DNA from: Oegoconia quadripuncta
Lineage: Eukaryota; Arthropoda; Insecta; Lepidoptera; Autostichidae
Reading direction: 5' to 3'
Assembly (NCBI GenBank): GCA_949316235.1
Contig: OX438758.1
Span: 16,069,194-16,133,193, forward strand
DNA length: 64,000 bases
The translations under genes and the position numbers were made by a program. The notes under the pieces were generated by a model that saw only the letters and a program-made list of their open reading frames with translations, was not told the origin of the DNA and did no database searches. Below are positions 9,431 through 21,342 of this stretch, piece after piece. Position 1 is the stretch's first letter. Every line of letters begins with the position of its first letter.

Positions 9431-11550
9431 CGGGGCGTCCCAAAGTTATGGGACATGAAGGGGAAGTACCTTAAATATCGTAGATAGTGAATTTTGCTCA
9501 AAGAAGACTTTATGTTATTTTTAAAAGTTAGTAATTCTGCATTCATAGATTTTCTAAAAATTATTTGCTTCGGCTGGGAATCGAACCGACTCAAATGTGA
9601 AAAAAAAAACACCCTACTTTTATGATGCCAATCGAAAGAATAGCTAAAAAATAATAACTCTGCCTAAGTAACATAGTATTTTAAAAGAAAGGAACAACAT
9701 AAAATGATTGAGTCAAATTTCAAGAAAGTTATTTATTGCCGACGACGTTCGAAAAGTAGCGATATTATCATTCCAAAGATAGCATTGATTATTCGTAAAT
9801 AAGTACCCACTTCATAAAATAGGTACTAACATAGTTTTCCTTATTATAAGTGCACGTGTAGATGAAATGATAAAACTTGTATTTCAATACGTCCTCTGTA
9901 AGCTAGACAGAAGGCAAATTAAAAACAAAAATAAATAATTTATAATTTGAAAATGGAACAGTTTATGACAGCGTTTGTTTGAATGCATACTTTTTAAGAT
10001 ATTTTAAAAAGAAGTGATATTTTTAAATGTTGTTCTTAAATTTGAAAATGGAACAGTATGTGCGAGCGTTTGTTTTTCGGATATTGATCTGTTTAGTCTC
10101 AATTCACTTACACAAGTGTTATTGTGTTAATTTATTGCGAACATGGCATATCAAGTAAGTTTTGATCTAATGGAAGCATATTTTTTGAACGATAAAGATA
10201 TCTCTAGAAGTTTGCGGTGGTATGGCGTAAAATATCCTGATAGACAAATACCGTCTCGTAAAGTTTTGAAAAGGCTTGTGAACAATTTGAAAACTCTGGG
10301 ACGTTTCGATAAACGCCCAAGAGAACCACAGCAAGAAAACCATACGATCAACGACGAAGAACTTGGTATTTTAATTTACTTTTCGGCTTTTCCGAAAGCA
10401 TCGGTGAGAGAAGGAGAACATGAAATTGGAGTTTCAAAAAGTAAAATACACCGTGTATTAAAAAAACACGGTTTTAAGAGTTATGTTGAAGGACGATTGG
10501 TTCAAAAATTACTTCCGGGCGATACAGAAAGGAGAAAAAATTTCTGTCTTGATATCCAGGCACGATTGCTCGAAGATCCAAATTTTTTGGATAATATTAT
10601 TTGGACAGACGAATCTAACTTTAGCAATAACGGTATGTATAACCGCAACAATAATCGTATTTGGTCTAAAGAAAATCCCCTACGAGTGACTGAAACTAAT
10701 AACCAAGTGCGTTTTTCACTCAACTGTTGGTGCGGACTTTTAAAAAACCGGGTTTTCTTAATCCATTTTTACCAAGGAACCTTGAACACAGAAAAGTATT
10801 TAGGAATACTTCAAATTTTAAGGGATAAGATAAGAAACCATTCCGCGGCGGAGCAAGAAAACTTAATTTTCCAACAAGATGGAGCTCCGGCTCATAATAG
10901 TCGGAGAGCAGCAGATTTTCTAAATGAATGTTTTCCTACATGGATTGGTACAAATGGACCGATTAGATGGCCGGCCAGATCCCCGGACCTCACACCATTA
11001 GATTTCTTCTTTTGGGGATACGTGAAAGATATGCTATACAAAAAGCGATACGAGAACGTAGGCGAGTTGCAAACAGAATTGTGCCATATCACATCGAGTG
11101 TTCACCATAAAATGATTAGAAAATCAACAGGCAGCGGGCTCATTAAAAGATTGGCGATTTGCGTAAGACAAGAGGGATCACATTTTGAGCATTTAATTAA
11201 TTAATTTACAAAAAAATACCTACTTAATTGACTACGGCAGTTTCATGTATGTTTTTTATTTGATTAAAATGATTAATTTCACGTTGTTCCTTTCTTTTAA
11301 AATACTATGTTACTTAGGCAGAGTTATTATTTTTTAGCTATTCTTTCGATTGGCATCATAAAAGTAGGGTGTTTTTTTTTTCACATTTGAGTCGGTTCGA
11401 TTCCCAGCCGAAGCAAATAATTTTTAGAAAATCTATGAATGCAGAATTACTAACTTTTAAAAATAACATAAAGTCTTCTTTGAGCAAAATTCACTATCTA
11501 CGATATTTAAGGTACTTCCCCTTCATGTCCCATAACTTTGGGACGCCCTG
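9431..11550 (+). mobile_element. rosa-like Tc1/mariner element 1 (DD40D), 2120 bp, long TIRs
   Basis: Inverted repeats of about 268 bp (9431-9698 and 11283-11550) begin CGGGGCGTCCCAAAGTTATG on the left and CAGGGCGTCCC on the right (reverse complement), each next to TA. One intact transposase gene lies between. Each repeat contains a sequence matching a tRNA T-arm/B box (ggttcgattcc; 9565-9590 on minus, 11391-11416 on plus). A deletion derivative of the same family is at 16872-17885. Confidence 0.93.
10143..11204 (+). CDS. intact rosa-like (DD40D) transposase, 353 aa
   Basis: The single uninterrupted frame starts at ATG after gcgaac and begins MAYQVSFDLMEAYFL. The N-terminal 110 residues look like paired helix-turn-helix DNA-binding domains. 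Catalytic aspartates are in IIWTDESNF, IFQQDGAPAH and LTPLDFFFWG; 40 residues separate the last two, close to the DD41D group. The length equals that of the related protein at 24612-25673, so the gene is full length and may encode an active cut-and-paste enzyme recognising TA targets. Its start lies about 440 bp inside the left inverted repeat. Confidence 0.93.
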   Translation: MAYQVSFDLMEAYFLNDKDISRSLRWYGVKYPDRQIPSRKVLKRLVNNLKTLGRFDKRPREPQQENHTINDEELGILIYFSAFPKASVREGEHEIGVSKSKIHRVLKKHGFKSYVEGRLVQKLLPGDTERRKNFCLDIQARLLEDPNFLDNIIWTDESNFSNNGMYNRNNNRIWSKENPLRVTETNNQVRFSLNCWCGLLKNRVFLIHFYQGTLNTEKYLGILQILRDKIRNHSAAEQENLIFQQDGAPAHNSRRAADFLNECFPTWIGTNGPIRWPARSPDLTPLDFFFWGYVKDMLYKKRYENVGELQTELCHITSSVHHKMIRKSTGSGLIKRLAICVRQEGSHFEHLIN

Positions 11551-11552
11551 TA

Positions 11553-11982
11553 TATATATACACATACCTCGTATAGTACTAACAAACGAGTAATAGATGT
11601 GATTTAAGTATACCAAAATAGGTAGGTCATCAAGCAGTATGTTTTTCCTTAACTGTTGCATACTTATGATGTAATATCATTATAATCATGACTTTCTGAA
11701 ACTCTTTGACAGATGGCAGTATTTTTGCGTCAAGTTAACTACGTGAATACAGAGTTCTGCCGTATTCCGTAAGATGGCGAGTGTGTGTGTACCCAAGGCG
11801 CAATCTAAATGGGGTTGCCAGATGGGCCTTGGTGAACCGATTTTTGCCCTTTATGATTTTATTCCTTAGTGGACATTGAAACAATAGTCGTTGTCGATGC
11901 GGAGAACAACGAACGAACTAAACTAACTTTATATTCAGAACTATTTTCAGTTCAGTAGTTGAAAATATTAAATGCAGGGACT
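11553..11982. other. spacer between rosa-like element and MADF relic
   Basis: No gene is assigned. The stretch begins with a short TA run and contains two small ATGs (11774 and later) with no extended frame. Confidence 0.4.
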
Positions 11983-12205
11983 GAGCAGAACTAAGAAATT
12001 TGAAACGACGAAGAAACAAGAAAAGTGGACAGGCCGCGGCAGTCTTCGTGCCCTGGAAACATGAAGAGAGTGTGGGTTTTCCTCTTCCTTATATGGAATG
12101 TAGAAATACTTCAACAAGTTACGCCTCCACCGGAATCGCCATCTACAGATGACTCACTGCATGAAAGTCTTCCAGCAAATACTACTACTACTACTACACA
12201 AAGTC
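11983..12205 (+). pseudogene. MADF-domain C-terminal relic
   Basis: The plus strand encodes the end of a MADF domain: a basic run followed by KKSGQAAAVFVPWKHEE, which fits the Ser-Gly and W positions at the end of that domain. A frameshift follows near 12090, and the linker continues as PPPESPSTDDSLHESLPANT in another frame. The next base block joins straight into the amplified 124-bp subrepeat, so this is the upstream part of the same parental gene that supplied the BESS exon. Confidence 0.55.
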
Positions 12206-14240
12206 TCAATCCCGTTGTATGATTTAACGAAATCGTTCGAATATTTAAGACGTCAGAAACAAAACCTTAGACAAGATATGGACGAAACTGATTTATTCTT
12301 TCTTAGAATAGTACGACGCAAAGTCGATCTCAATCCCGTTGTATGATGTAACGAAATCGTTCCAATATTTAAGACGTCGAAACAAAACGTTAAGACAAGA
12401 TATGGACGAAACTGATTCACTCTTTCTTAGTATGAGCAAGGAAGTAAGAGCACTGCTAAAACTAGAATAAACAAAAATATAACTAGATTTGCAACCGCTA
12501 TTTCCCAAACAGTAATACGGCAAACACAGTAACAAGATTTAAAAATAACAACTCAAAGATACTGGCAACTTCACGCGTGGCTTTCAAGTTATTTTAATTA
12601 AGTTTGCCCGCGGATATGTCCATCACCAATACTGCAAGTCCAAATGGATTTGAGAAAGAAAGTGAATATTTTCAGGTAATAGCCATAATTGTTATAGCAA
12701 TATAATGTCATACACACGGCACAAGTCCCTCACGTGTAGATATGAACGCTTTATGTTCATAACATAACTCGTTATCGTGGAACCCCCTGCCCAAACTACA
12801 TCGTCGCCGCGCCCACTAATTTTTCCCCCCGCTTAAGCATACCAATTATATGCCGCCACCGGCATTAGTTGACCTGCGCTCCTCGTGGGCAAAGGTCACC
12901 GCCCAAAAACTCGGCCTGCTACTCAGCAGTTCGCGAGCCCAACGCATCACTGCTCACCGGCTTCCCCGGTAAAGCAAACCCCCGCGAATAACCGAGCCCC
13001 CCTGCCCCTCTGGCCGAAGGACGATTTATCGCTAGTTTGCCGCTTCGCCAGCTTCTTTAACGCTGCCCAAATCGTGAAGCTCGCCCAGCACCTTAGGGCA
13101 ACCGACGGCAAGCCGGAAGAACGGTTAGCTGTCGCCATCAATCATTCGAGATTGATATCTTCAATCTCGAATTTTAACGCGAACGCCACTATAGGTGTTC
13201 ACTCACCGTTCCAATATTTAAGACGTCAGAAACAAAACCTTAGACAAGATATGGACCAAACTGATTTATTCTTTCTTAGAATAGTACGACGCAAAGTCGA
13301 TCTCAATCCCGTTGTATGATTTAACGAAATCGTTCCAATATTTAAGACGTCGGAAACAAAACCTTAGACAAGATATGGACGAAACTGATTTATTCTTTCT
13401 TAGAATAGTACGACGCAAAGTCGATCTCAATCCCGTTGTATGATGTAACGAAATCGTTCCAATATTTAAGACGTCGAAACAAAACGTTAAGACAAGATAT
13501 GGACGAAACTGATTCACTCTTTCTTAGTATGAGCAAGGAAGTAAAAGCACTGCTAAAACTAGAATAAACAAAAATATAACTAGATTTGCAACCGCTATTT
13601 CCCAAACAGTAATACGGCAAACACAGTAACAAGATTTAAAAATAACAACTCTACGATACTGGCAACTCCACGCGTGGCTTTCAAGTTATTTTAATTAAGT
13701 TTGCCCGCGGATATGTCCATCACCAATACTGCAAGTCGAAATGGATTTGAGAAAGAAAGTGAATATTTTCAGGTAATAGCCATAATTGTTATAGCAATAT
13801 AATGTCATACACACGGCATAAGTCCCTCACGTGTAGATATGAACGCTTTATGTTCATAACATAACTCGTTATCGTGGAACCTCCTGCCCAAACTACATCG
13901 TCGCCGCGCCCACTATTCTTTTCCCCCGCTTAAGCACCGGCATTAGTTGACCTGCGCTCCTCGTGGGCAAAGGTCACCGCCCAAAAACTCGGCCTGCTAC
14001 TCAGCAGATCGCGAGCCCAACGTATCACTGCTCACCGGCTTCCCCGGTAAAGCAAACCCCCGCGAATACCCCCCTGCCCCTCTGGCCGAAGGACGATTTA
14101 TCGCTAGTTTGCCGCTTCGCCAGCTTCTTTAACGCTGCCCAAATCGTGGAGCTCACCCAGCAGCTCAGGGCAACCGACGGCAAGCCGGAAGAACGGTTAG
14201 CTGTCGCCATCAATCATTCGAGATTGATATCTTCAATCGA
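12200..14240 (+). repeat. tandem copies C and D of the MADF-BESS-derived unit (period 1097 bp)
   Basis: Identical landmarks recur 1097 bp apart; for example gtatgatgtaacgaaatcg is at 12341 and again at 13438. Each unit contains two or three 124-bp subrepeats (starts at 13207, 13331, 13455), a BESS exon copy, the AT-rich block and the GC-rich block. In both BESS copies a gaa codon has become taa (ctagaataaac), so they carry an early stop. Unit D ends near 14240 after the small palindrome. The 144-codon frame at 12885-13319 crosses unit boundaries and is a product of the repetition. Confidence 0.85.
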
Positions 14241-14244
14241 CGAC

Positions 14245-16869
14245 AGTTACACATTTAGACGACCGACACAACATCCTAATTCTCACTTCCTGCACAACTA
14301 ACGGAGAACAAGACCATATGTCCGAAGAAGCGATAGATGCATGTCCCCAAACAGACGTCTATTTACATAAACCAAATATACTTTATTAGACATATTTACT
14401 CGTGTTCGACGAAAAACAGAACGTTATCTTTGGTATCTCACGATTTAATTATTTTGACCCTTGAGATGCCGAAAGCTATTTTTAAACTCTATTGCATGTT
14501 TACAAAAACAAAATTTGAAAAATCTTTGTGTACCCGACCTAAAGAATGATCGGACGTGTAAAATGCAAAGTAATGAACAATTACATATTACAGCATACTT
14601 AACAACCATTTAAGAATGTGAAATTACAATTTGCCCAATCACCATCAAATACTCCGACCCGGACGAAATTCCTAACGCTGTAAAAACCATTCATGACGAA
14701 CCATTATCATGTCACCGCGGTATAATCTACTAGGAAAATTGCAAAATTACGCGAAAGGTATACCAAACGACATAAGTAAATATGTAGAATCAAGGTGTTT
14801 AAATACCTGTTGATAAAAATTTTCATACATTTAATTGTATGAAGAGTTTTACAGATTATGATAAAAACTGTAGTATTATAATATTAGTAGGTAGTGGATT
14901 GGGTGTTTCAAAGAAACAACTTACAACAAATTTTGAACTCATTGCGTCTTTAAATGTAAAAAAAATATTACTTGTGCTTTTCGTTATTCACATTGCTTAT
15001 TAGGTGATGAAAATAACTACGAGTATATCCGGAACTTGAATAGGTTACAGACTAACATGATATTTTATAATGACAAATTAAAATTTTTTGACACTAATAA
15101 GTTTATTAGGAATGTTGTTTTAACGAAAGATAAACTATATCTTTCAAAACAATTGGCTATGTTGTTAGCCTATAACTTAACTATTTATATGATACCAGTC
15201 AATGGTAGATCCTTTTTTGTAATAGTGATGTTCTTAGAGTAATACAACACCGCACTGAAAAAAAAAACGACAACAAGTTCGCCTTGTTAAGCTGTTTTCA
15301 TGTTGAAAGAATAAGATTCATTTCAAAATGGCATCATATCGATTGAAGAACAAGGTAAAACTTGTTATCGGTATGTTGTTGAAAGGACATGAAGGATATC
15401 AATTTCAAAAACCTTAACCGTAATTTGAACAAGACCAACTTATAGAAACAATCAGATACAACTTGTAGCCGGTAGCTTGTAAAAACCACCATGATTGTTA
15501 TGTAATTCATCACAAGCTTGTAAAAATCAATATGACTGTGATGTTACTCAACAGTGTGGATAATTAACCACGTGTTAATTATCCACACTGTTGATTGATT
15601 ATGTTCTCCATTTGACATTGCGTTATTTAAAATCTATATGATTGTGTTGTTTTCACAACAGTCAGGTTGAAACAGAAATCTTATTCATTTAACAGGGTGT
15701 CATGCAGAGAGATACTTTTCAATAAAAAAAAAGCGCCGGGTTAGGGTTTTTTACGCACCCTTATCAACACTTTGACAGCAACTTAGATTGTTTTGGTTAG
15801 AAGGGTAGACAGTGTCGAGCAGGTAGAACATAACTACTTACAATAATTATTTGATTTCAGGGGCACTAAGGACATCCATGCATGTGACAAAGTTCACCGA
15901 TTTCTCTGGCCACATAATGAGTGAAGATGAAGTTAATACTGAGTACACATGTGTGCGAGATCTTCTGATATGATGGGGCCTGCCTGACTACATTGACATA
16001 TTTATTCGTAAGTGCCTAACCATTTCACCTTACATAATAGTTTAGTTACCCAATTATCCATTAAAATTTGTAAATGTTTTTCTGCATCTGTTTATTTTCA
16101 AATCAAATAATTATTTTTTAGCAATTAGCATGTTGCTAATTTGGATGATTCATCGGTATTCATGACGAGTCTTGTACCTGGTTAACTTGATACAAAAAAC
16201 ACAATTTTTCGAACGCACCAATATTTTTTTACACATGGTAATACCACCGCTGGGAAGTGTCATGGCAGCAGGTGAAAAGTGTGCGGAAGTTATTAAATGA
16301 ATAAAGTGAGTATTATCAAGCTTATTTCTTGAATAATTTGCGTCCAAATTTTCCACAATTAATTGTTTAATTACATAAAACTTCACATGTCATGTTAATC
16401 TCTGTTCTCTGTGTTAATATTTGCCAAAATCTAGACCTTGCATAACCTAACCTCACCATTTAGCTACAAATTAATATAGGTTCCGTGAGTTTTATGTTAT
16501 AATGACGGCCTTTATGCTGCTCACAATGAAAATATTCCGAAGTGGTTGTAATTTGATACATTTGTCTCAACTTACCTACTATTATCAAGTTGACTACATC
16601 TCAAGATGGCTTCACTTAGTGTTAGGTTATCGTAAAAAACAGTAAAAGCTTTTCGCTATTGCAGATGGCGCCACTGAGGCGTCATGGTAGGTATTGAAAC
16701 CTCATTCAGTTTTATTTTTCTGTAAAAACTAATCCTATGAAATCTTCGAAACCATAGTGTTTCATGTAAAATTCTTGTAAAGTGTTGTAGATAGTAACGT
16801 GAATTGCTATATGAGGCATTATCAATATTTTTGCGATTAATGGGCAATATTATGAAATGTAGGTACCTA
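14245..16869. other. 2.6 kb without assignable gene
   Basis: This AT-rich stretch holds only short frames (for example 68 codons at 15036-15242) with no family resemblance. The only structural feature noticed is the perfect inverted repeat at 15549-15593. Confidence 0.4.
15549..15593. repeat. perfect 20-bp inverted repeat with 5-nt loop
   Basis: CAACAGTGTGGATAATTAAC is followed by CACGT and then by its exact reverse complement. A 20-bp perfect stem with a 5-nt loop is far beyond chance. It could be two element ends abutted head to head, or a recombination or protein-binding site. The surrounding 300 bp repeat short motifs such as aagcttgtaaaaa, so an unclassified small element is possible. 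Confidence 0.9.
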
Positions 16870-16871
16870 TA

Positions 16872-17885
16872 CAGGGCGTCCCAAAGTTATGGGACATGAA
16901 GGGGAAGTACCTTAAATATCGTAGATAGTGAATTTTGCTCAAAGAAGACTTTATGTTATTTTTAAAAGTTAGTAATTCTGCATTCATAGATTTTCTAAAA
17001 ATTACTTGCTTCGGCTGGGAATCGAACCGACTTAAATGTGAAAAAAAAAACACCCTACTTTTATGATGCCAATCGAAAGAATAGCTAAAAAATAATAACT
17101 CTGCCTAAGTAACATAGTATTTTAAAAGAAAGGAACAACATAAAATGATTGAGTCAAATTTCAAGAAAGTTATTTATTGCCGACGACGTTCGAAAAGTAG
17201 CGATATTATCATTCCAAAGATAGCATTCATAATAGTCGGAGAGCAGCAGATTTTCTAAATGAATGTTTTCCTACATGGATTGGTACAAATGGACCGATTA
17301 GATGGCCGGCCAGATCCCCGGACCTCACACCATTAGATTTCTTCTTTTGGGGATACGTGAAAGATATGCTATACAAAAAGCGATACGAGAACGTAGGCGA
17401 GTTGCAAACAGAATTGTGCCATATCACATCGAGTGTTCACCATAAAATGATTAGAAAATCAACAGGCAGCGGGCTCATTAAAAGATTGGCGATTTGCGTA
17501 AGACAAGAGGGATCACATTTTGAGCATTTAATTAATTAATTTACAAAAAAATACCTACTTAATTGACTACGGCAGTTTCATGTATGTTTTTTATTTGATT
17601 AAAATGATTAATTTCACGTTGTTCCTTTCTTTTAAAATACTATGTTACTTAGGCAGAGTTATTATTTTTTAGCTATTCTTTCGATTGGCATCATAAAAGT
17701 AGGGTGTTTTTTTTTTCACATTTGAGTCGGTTCGATTCCCAGCCGAAGCAAATAATTTTTAGAAAATCTATGAATGCAGAATTACTAACTTTTAAAAATA
17801 ACATAAAGTCTTCTTTGAGCAAAATTCACTATCTACGATATTTAAGGTACTTCCCCTTCATGTCCCATAACTTTGGGACGCCCTG
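16872..17885 (+). mobile_element. deletion derivative of rosa-like element 1 (1014 bp)
   Basis: The ends CAGGGCGTCCC and flanking TA match the element at 9431-11550, and both long inverted repeats are complete. Internally the left part ends at gatagcatt (about 9794 of the full copy) and joins directly to cataatagtcggag (about 10888), removing roughly 1.1 kb including the start and the first catalytic residues. One T is shared at the join. The remaining 3' part of the transposase (LTPLDFFFWG onward) is still open but cannot be expressed. Such a copy depends on transposase from a full element. Confidence 0.93.
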
Positions 17886-17938
17886 TATATTGGACAATAG
17901 TGGAGGGTCTACCTAAATCATTATTTTTTTAACAGAAC

Positions 17939-18575
17939 ATGGGACGGTCTACGAAGAAAGTTGGGTCACGGCCATACCGTAATTACTCCAACGAATCGGT
18001 TCACAACGCTGTGTCTTCGGTGCGGAAAGTTATGTCAATCAGAAAAGCTGCTGAAAAATATGGTATTCCATCAGCAACGGTGCAAAGAAAAGTGCGTGGT
18101 CAGCACATGAAGAATGTTGGAAGACCCACAGTTTTTACCATTGAGGACGAAACCACGGTTTAAAAACAACTTGCCAGGGAGATTTTGGCTCAAAGGGTTT
18201 CTGGACAGAAATAAACACGAAATTTCCCACAAGTTTTGTGAGAACATTAAGAGAGCAAGGGCGGCAGTTAATCCAGAAACTATATCTGAGTATTTTGATA
18301 ATCTAATGATAAGCTTGGAGGGAGTTAAACCAGAAGCGATTGTCAATTTTGATGAAACCAACTTTACCGACGACCCAGGGAAAACTAAAGTATTGGTAAG
18401 AAGAGATTTCAAAAGCCCAAAGAATATAATTGACGCTTCAAAGTCCAGTACATCGGTGATGTTCGCGGGTTCTGCGTCAGGTGTATTATTACGGATATAG
18501 ATTATAAAGCTGAACATCTATACGATTCTTGGTTGACAGGAGACATTCAATTTTGGGCTAAAAATCGGGACATCT
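17939..18575 (+). pseudogene. pogo-like (CENP-B/DDE_1) transposase relic
   Basis: The relic starts after an acceptor-like tttttttaacag with MGRSTKKVGSRPYRN and a helix-turn-helix of the psq type (SIRKAAEKYGIPSATVQRK). It then jumps frame at about 18160 into LPGRFWLKGFLDRN and reaches the first catalytic Asp in IVNFDETNFTDDPGK. A second frameshift near 18495 leads into YKAEHLYDSWLTG. The central N-terminal segment and everything past the first catalytic Asp region are missing. Confidence 0.8.
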
Positions 18576-18775
18576 GGCAACGCTACTGAAAGACCTTTGG
18601 TTGATTTGAAAACTGATACCACTTATATAAAAATAAATGCACGCTTACGTCACTTCAGTTCAGTATAAGTTTGTGAAGAGCGGTCCCAGCGCGCTATCAA
18701 GTAGCCGCTCATGCTTTTCTTTTTTTGTATGTATAGTATGTATGTACACGTAACAATATGTTTCTGATTTTACAG

Positions 18776-20411
18776 GAAGAACCCATAGCGTCGTTACTTC
18801 CGCCACCAACGTGAAGTGGATGAACATGACGTTGCAGACGACGAAGTCAACGCCGCGCCTCATGCTTCACCAACTATTTTGCCGGGGTTCTGTCGTACCG
18901 GTAATTCGGCAAATACGTGTGTTTCAACATTGTGCAAATATGACGAGACACAGAATACCCGAATATATAATATTGCGAATGCTTTGCCGCTACAGTGTGT
19001 TCATAACTGAAAATAGTCGTGTATGTAATGAACACCTTGAACGAGGTGAATGGCAATTACTTGCTATGCAAGACAATTTAATAGAAGAATTCAGTTCCGA
19101 TCAAATCGTTCGTGCTTTAAGATTATTAGTAAGCCACGTCACGACAGAGGTTTTAGATTTTGAAAATTATGAATTAATAAATGATAAGGAGTTTCATGAC
19201 TGGACTGGCTTGACTATTGAGCAGTTTACTGATTTGTAGCCAGTACTCCTAGCCTAAATCAAAGAAGAAACAAAAAACTATCCTAGCAGCTTTGTTAGCA
19301 AAACTCCGAACCGGCGACACAAATGTACGGCTAGCTACTATTTTCAAAACCAGTGAAGCCACATACTCGAGAATGCTCCCCACTGGACGAGAAGCACTGC
19401 TACAGGACTTTGTTCCTATTCACTTAGGGTTTGACCACATGACCCGGGAAGATGTAGCGCGGAGAAACCTTATGATTCCCGAAAGAATATTTGGAAACCC
19501 TGAAAGTCCTCTTGATGAAAGAAAAGCCATAACAATTATCGATGGTACGTACATATACATACAAAAAAGTTCGAACTACTTTTTTCAAAGGAAATCCTAC
19601 AGCAGCCATAAGTTTCGTAACAAGTTGCTGGTCCATGTCCATTCGCTGCTACTTCTTCCGATGCGCAAATAATGCTCAGTATTGCAGAAAACGAAAATGA
19701 TCATGGCGACGGATTATTTCAATGGTTTTACCGCAATGGGGACATATTTATATTGGGTCGAGGGTTCAGAGATGCAGTTTCCACCCTTGAAGGACAAGGA
19801 TTCACCACAAAGATGCCGGAGACTAAACTCCCTGGGGCAAACGCAACTCACAACGCAGCAAGCGAATAAGTCGCGACTTGTCACTATTTGCCGATGGGTC
19901 GTGGAAGTGATAAATGGTCGCTTCAAGAGAGATTTTCGCCTGCTGAGGTTCGTCAATATCAATATAACATTACACGATATGATGGAGTACTTTAGAATTG
20001 CTGCCCCATTAATAAATGCATATCATGTGTTGATAGTGGATAACATGCATGCATATGCATTTTCTTCAAATAATAGGTGAAAGAATAAACATATCTAATA
20101 CACTGGGAGATCTTGTTGCCAGACACAATTTAAACAGAAGACGAACACAGTTCCAACGTATGGCTCCAGATATGACAGATTTTAATGATTTCCCAACGCT
20201 GACTGAAGATATGATACTGTTCAGCCTTGGAGTATACCAGCTCAAACAAGCAAAAAGTTATTACGGAGAGCACCTGCAACCCGATGGAGCTTTTATCATT
20301 GAGCTCGGTGGTGGGATTCCTCTACAAATAGACAGGGAACTTGAAGGGGAAAACTTGTGGATTATAAGAGGACGAATACAATCCCGACATATCCAAGCCA
20401 AAAAATATTAA
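18776..20411 (+). pseudogene. Harbinger/ISL2EU-type transposase relic in several frames
   Basis: After an acceptor (ttttacag, 18768-18775) a series of frames encodes a Cys/His region (SRVCNEHLERGEWQLL), a helical part (LRLLVSHVTTEVLDF), LAKLRTGDTNVRLATIF, ITIIDGTYIYIQKSSNYFFQ with a catalytic Asp, and CRWVVEVINGRFKRDFRLLR with the catalytic Glu. A C-terminal segment ends at 20411. At least four frame changes and one stop in the first segment make it non-functional. The order of motifs fits the DDE_Tnp_4 transposases of ISL2EU-like elements. The terminal repeats could not be located. Confidence 0.65.
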
Positions 20412-20649
20412 GTGTACATTGCACTAGATCGGGCATCAAATGGTCGTCGAGCATTTGCTCATTATTACTGTTCATGCAATATCGGCAAGAGGATAATCGG
20501 ATCGGATCGGCTGCTCTCATACCATGACCATAGTCTGATATATGGGTTATACTAGACATGATCCTTACCTCACCCCACCCGCAATAGGATTAGATAATGT
20601 GTTTGTCCGATTAGGAGAGGTATAATTAAGTATGCCCTTTATTTTTTTA

Positions 20650-21075
20650 ACAAGCAGTTGAAGCAGTCAAGCAAAGACGCAACACAAAAGGAGTTCAGAG
20701 AGCAAACTGGTATGTTAATTGACATCGTGAAACAAGGTTTTGGAACAACTAATGACGGTAATACTGTACGAAGATTTTTCAAAGACTTGGCGAAGACTGC
20801 TACAATCACGAAAATCGATACAGGGTTAATAAAAAGATTTGGTCACTTCTGGTAAGTTAATTAACATAGAAAGGTTCAGAACGTATTGCAGAGAAACAGC
20901 GGAGCTTTATGTACAGCTTTATCCTTGGTATTATATGCCAGCAAGTGTGCACAAACTCCTAATTCATGGTGCAGATATTTGCAAGCACTTCGGATTTCTG
21001 CCTATAGGCTTGATGTCTGAAGCATCATCTGAAGCTAGGAAGGCCAAGGAAATCTGGAAGAGTACAGACAAATAA
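20650..21075 (+). pseudogene. fragment of an unclassified transposon-type protein
   Basis: Two overlapping frames give EFREQTGMLIDIVKQGFGTT with a run-on to IDTGLIKRFG, then INIERFRTYCRETAELYVQL and SVHKLLIHGADICKHF, ending IWKSTDK at 21075. The frame changes near 20850. Proteins with a similar SVHK-LIHG segment recur in insect transposons, as far as I recall, but I cannot name the superfamily. Confidence 0.45.
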
Positions 21076-21342
21076 CGATTTACTTCACAACTTTTAATTT
21101 TAAATTAAAACACAAAATTTATGAGCTAAATCCGCGTGTGTACATTTTTTCATTATAATGATACGAGGGCGGTCCCATAAATACCCGACCTTACTTACTT
21201 ACTGGCAGTTTTTATTTGATTAAATACTCTTTTTAGGAAGCGTGAACATTAGGAAATTTAAATTTAGAATTCGAACGCGCTAGGTCATTTGGCATTTGTT
21301 CTGAAGCATATTTAGTGAAAGTTTTCATCGAATTTTTCGACT

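Noticed and set aside
12885..13319. 144-codon frame in the GC-rich block
   Set aside because: It crosses a unit boundary, its start lies in the middle of a repeat, and the other units do not keep the frame.
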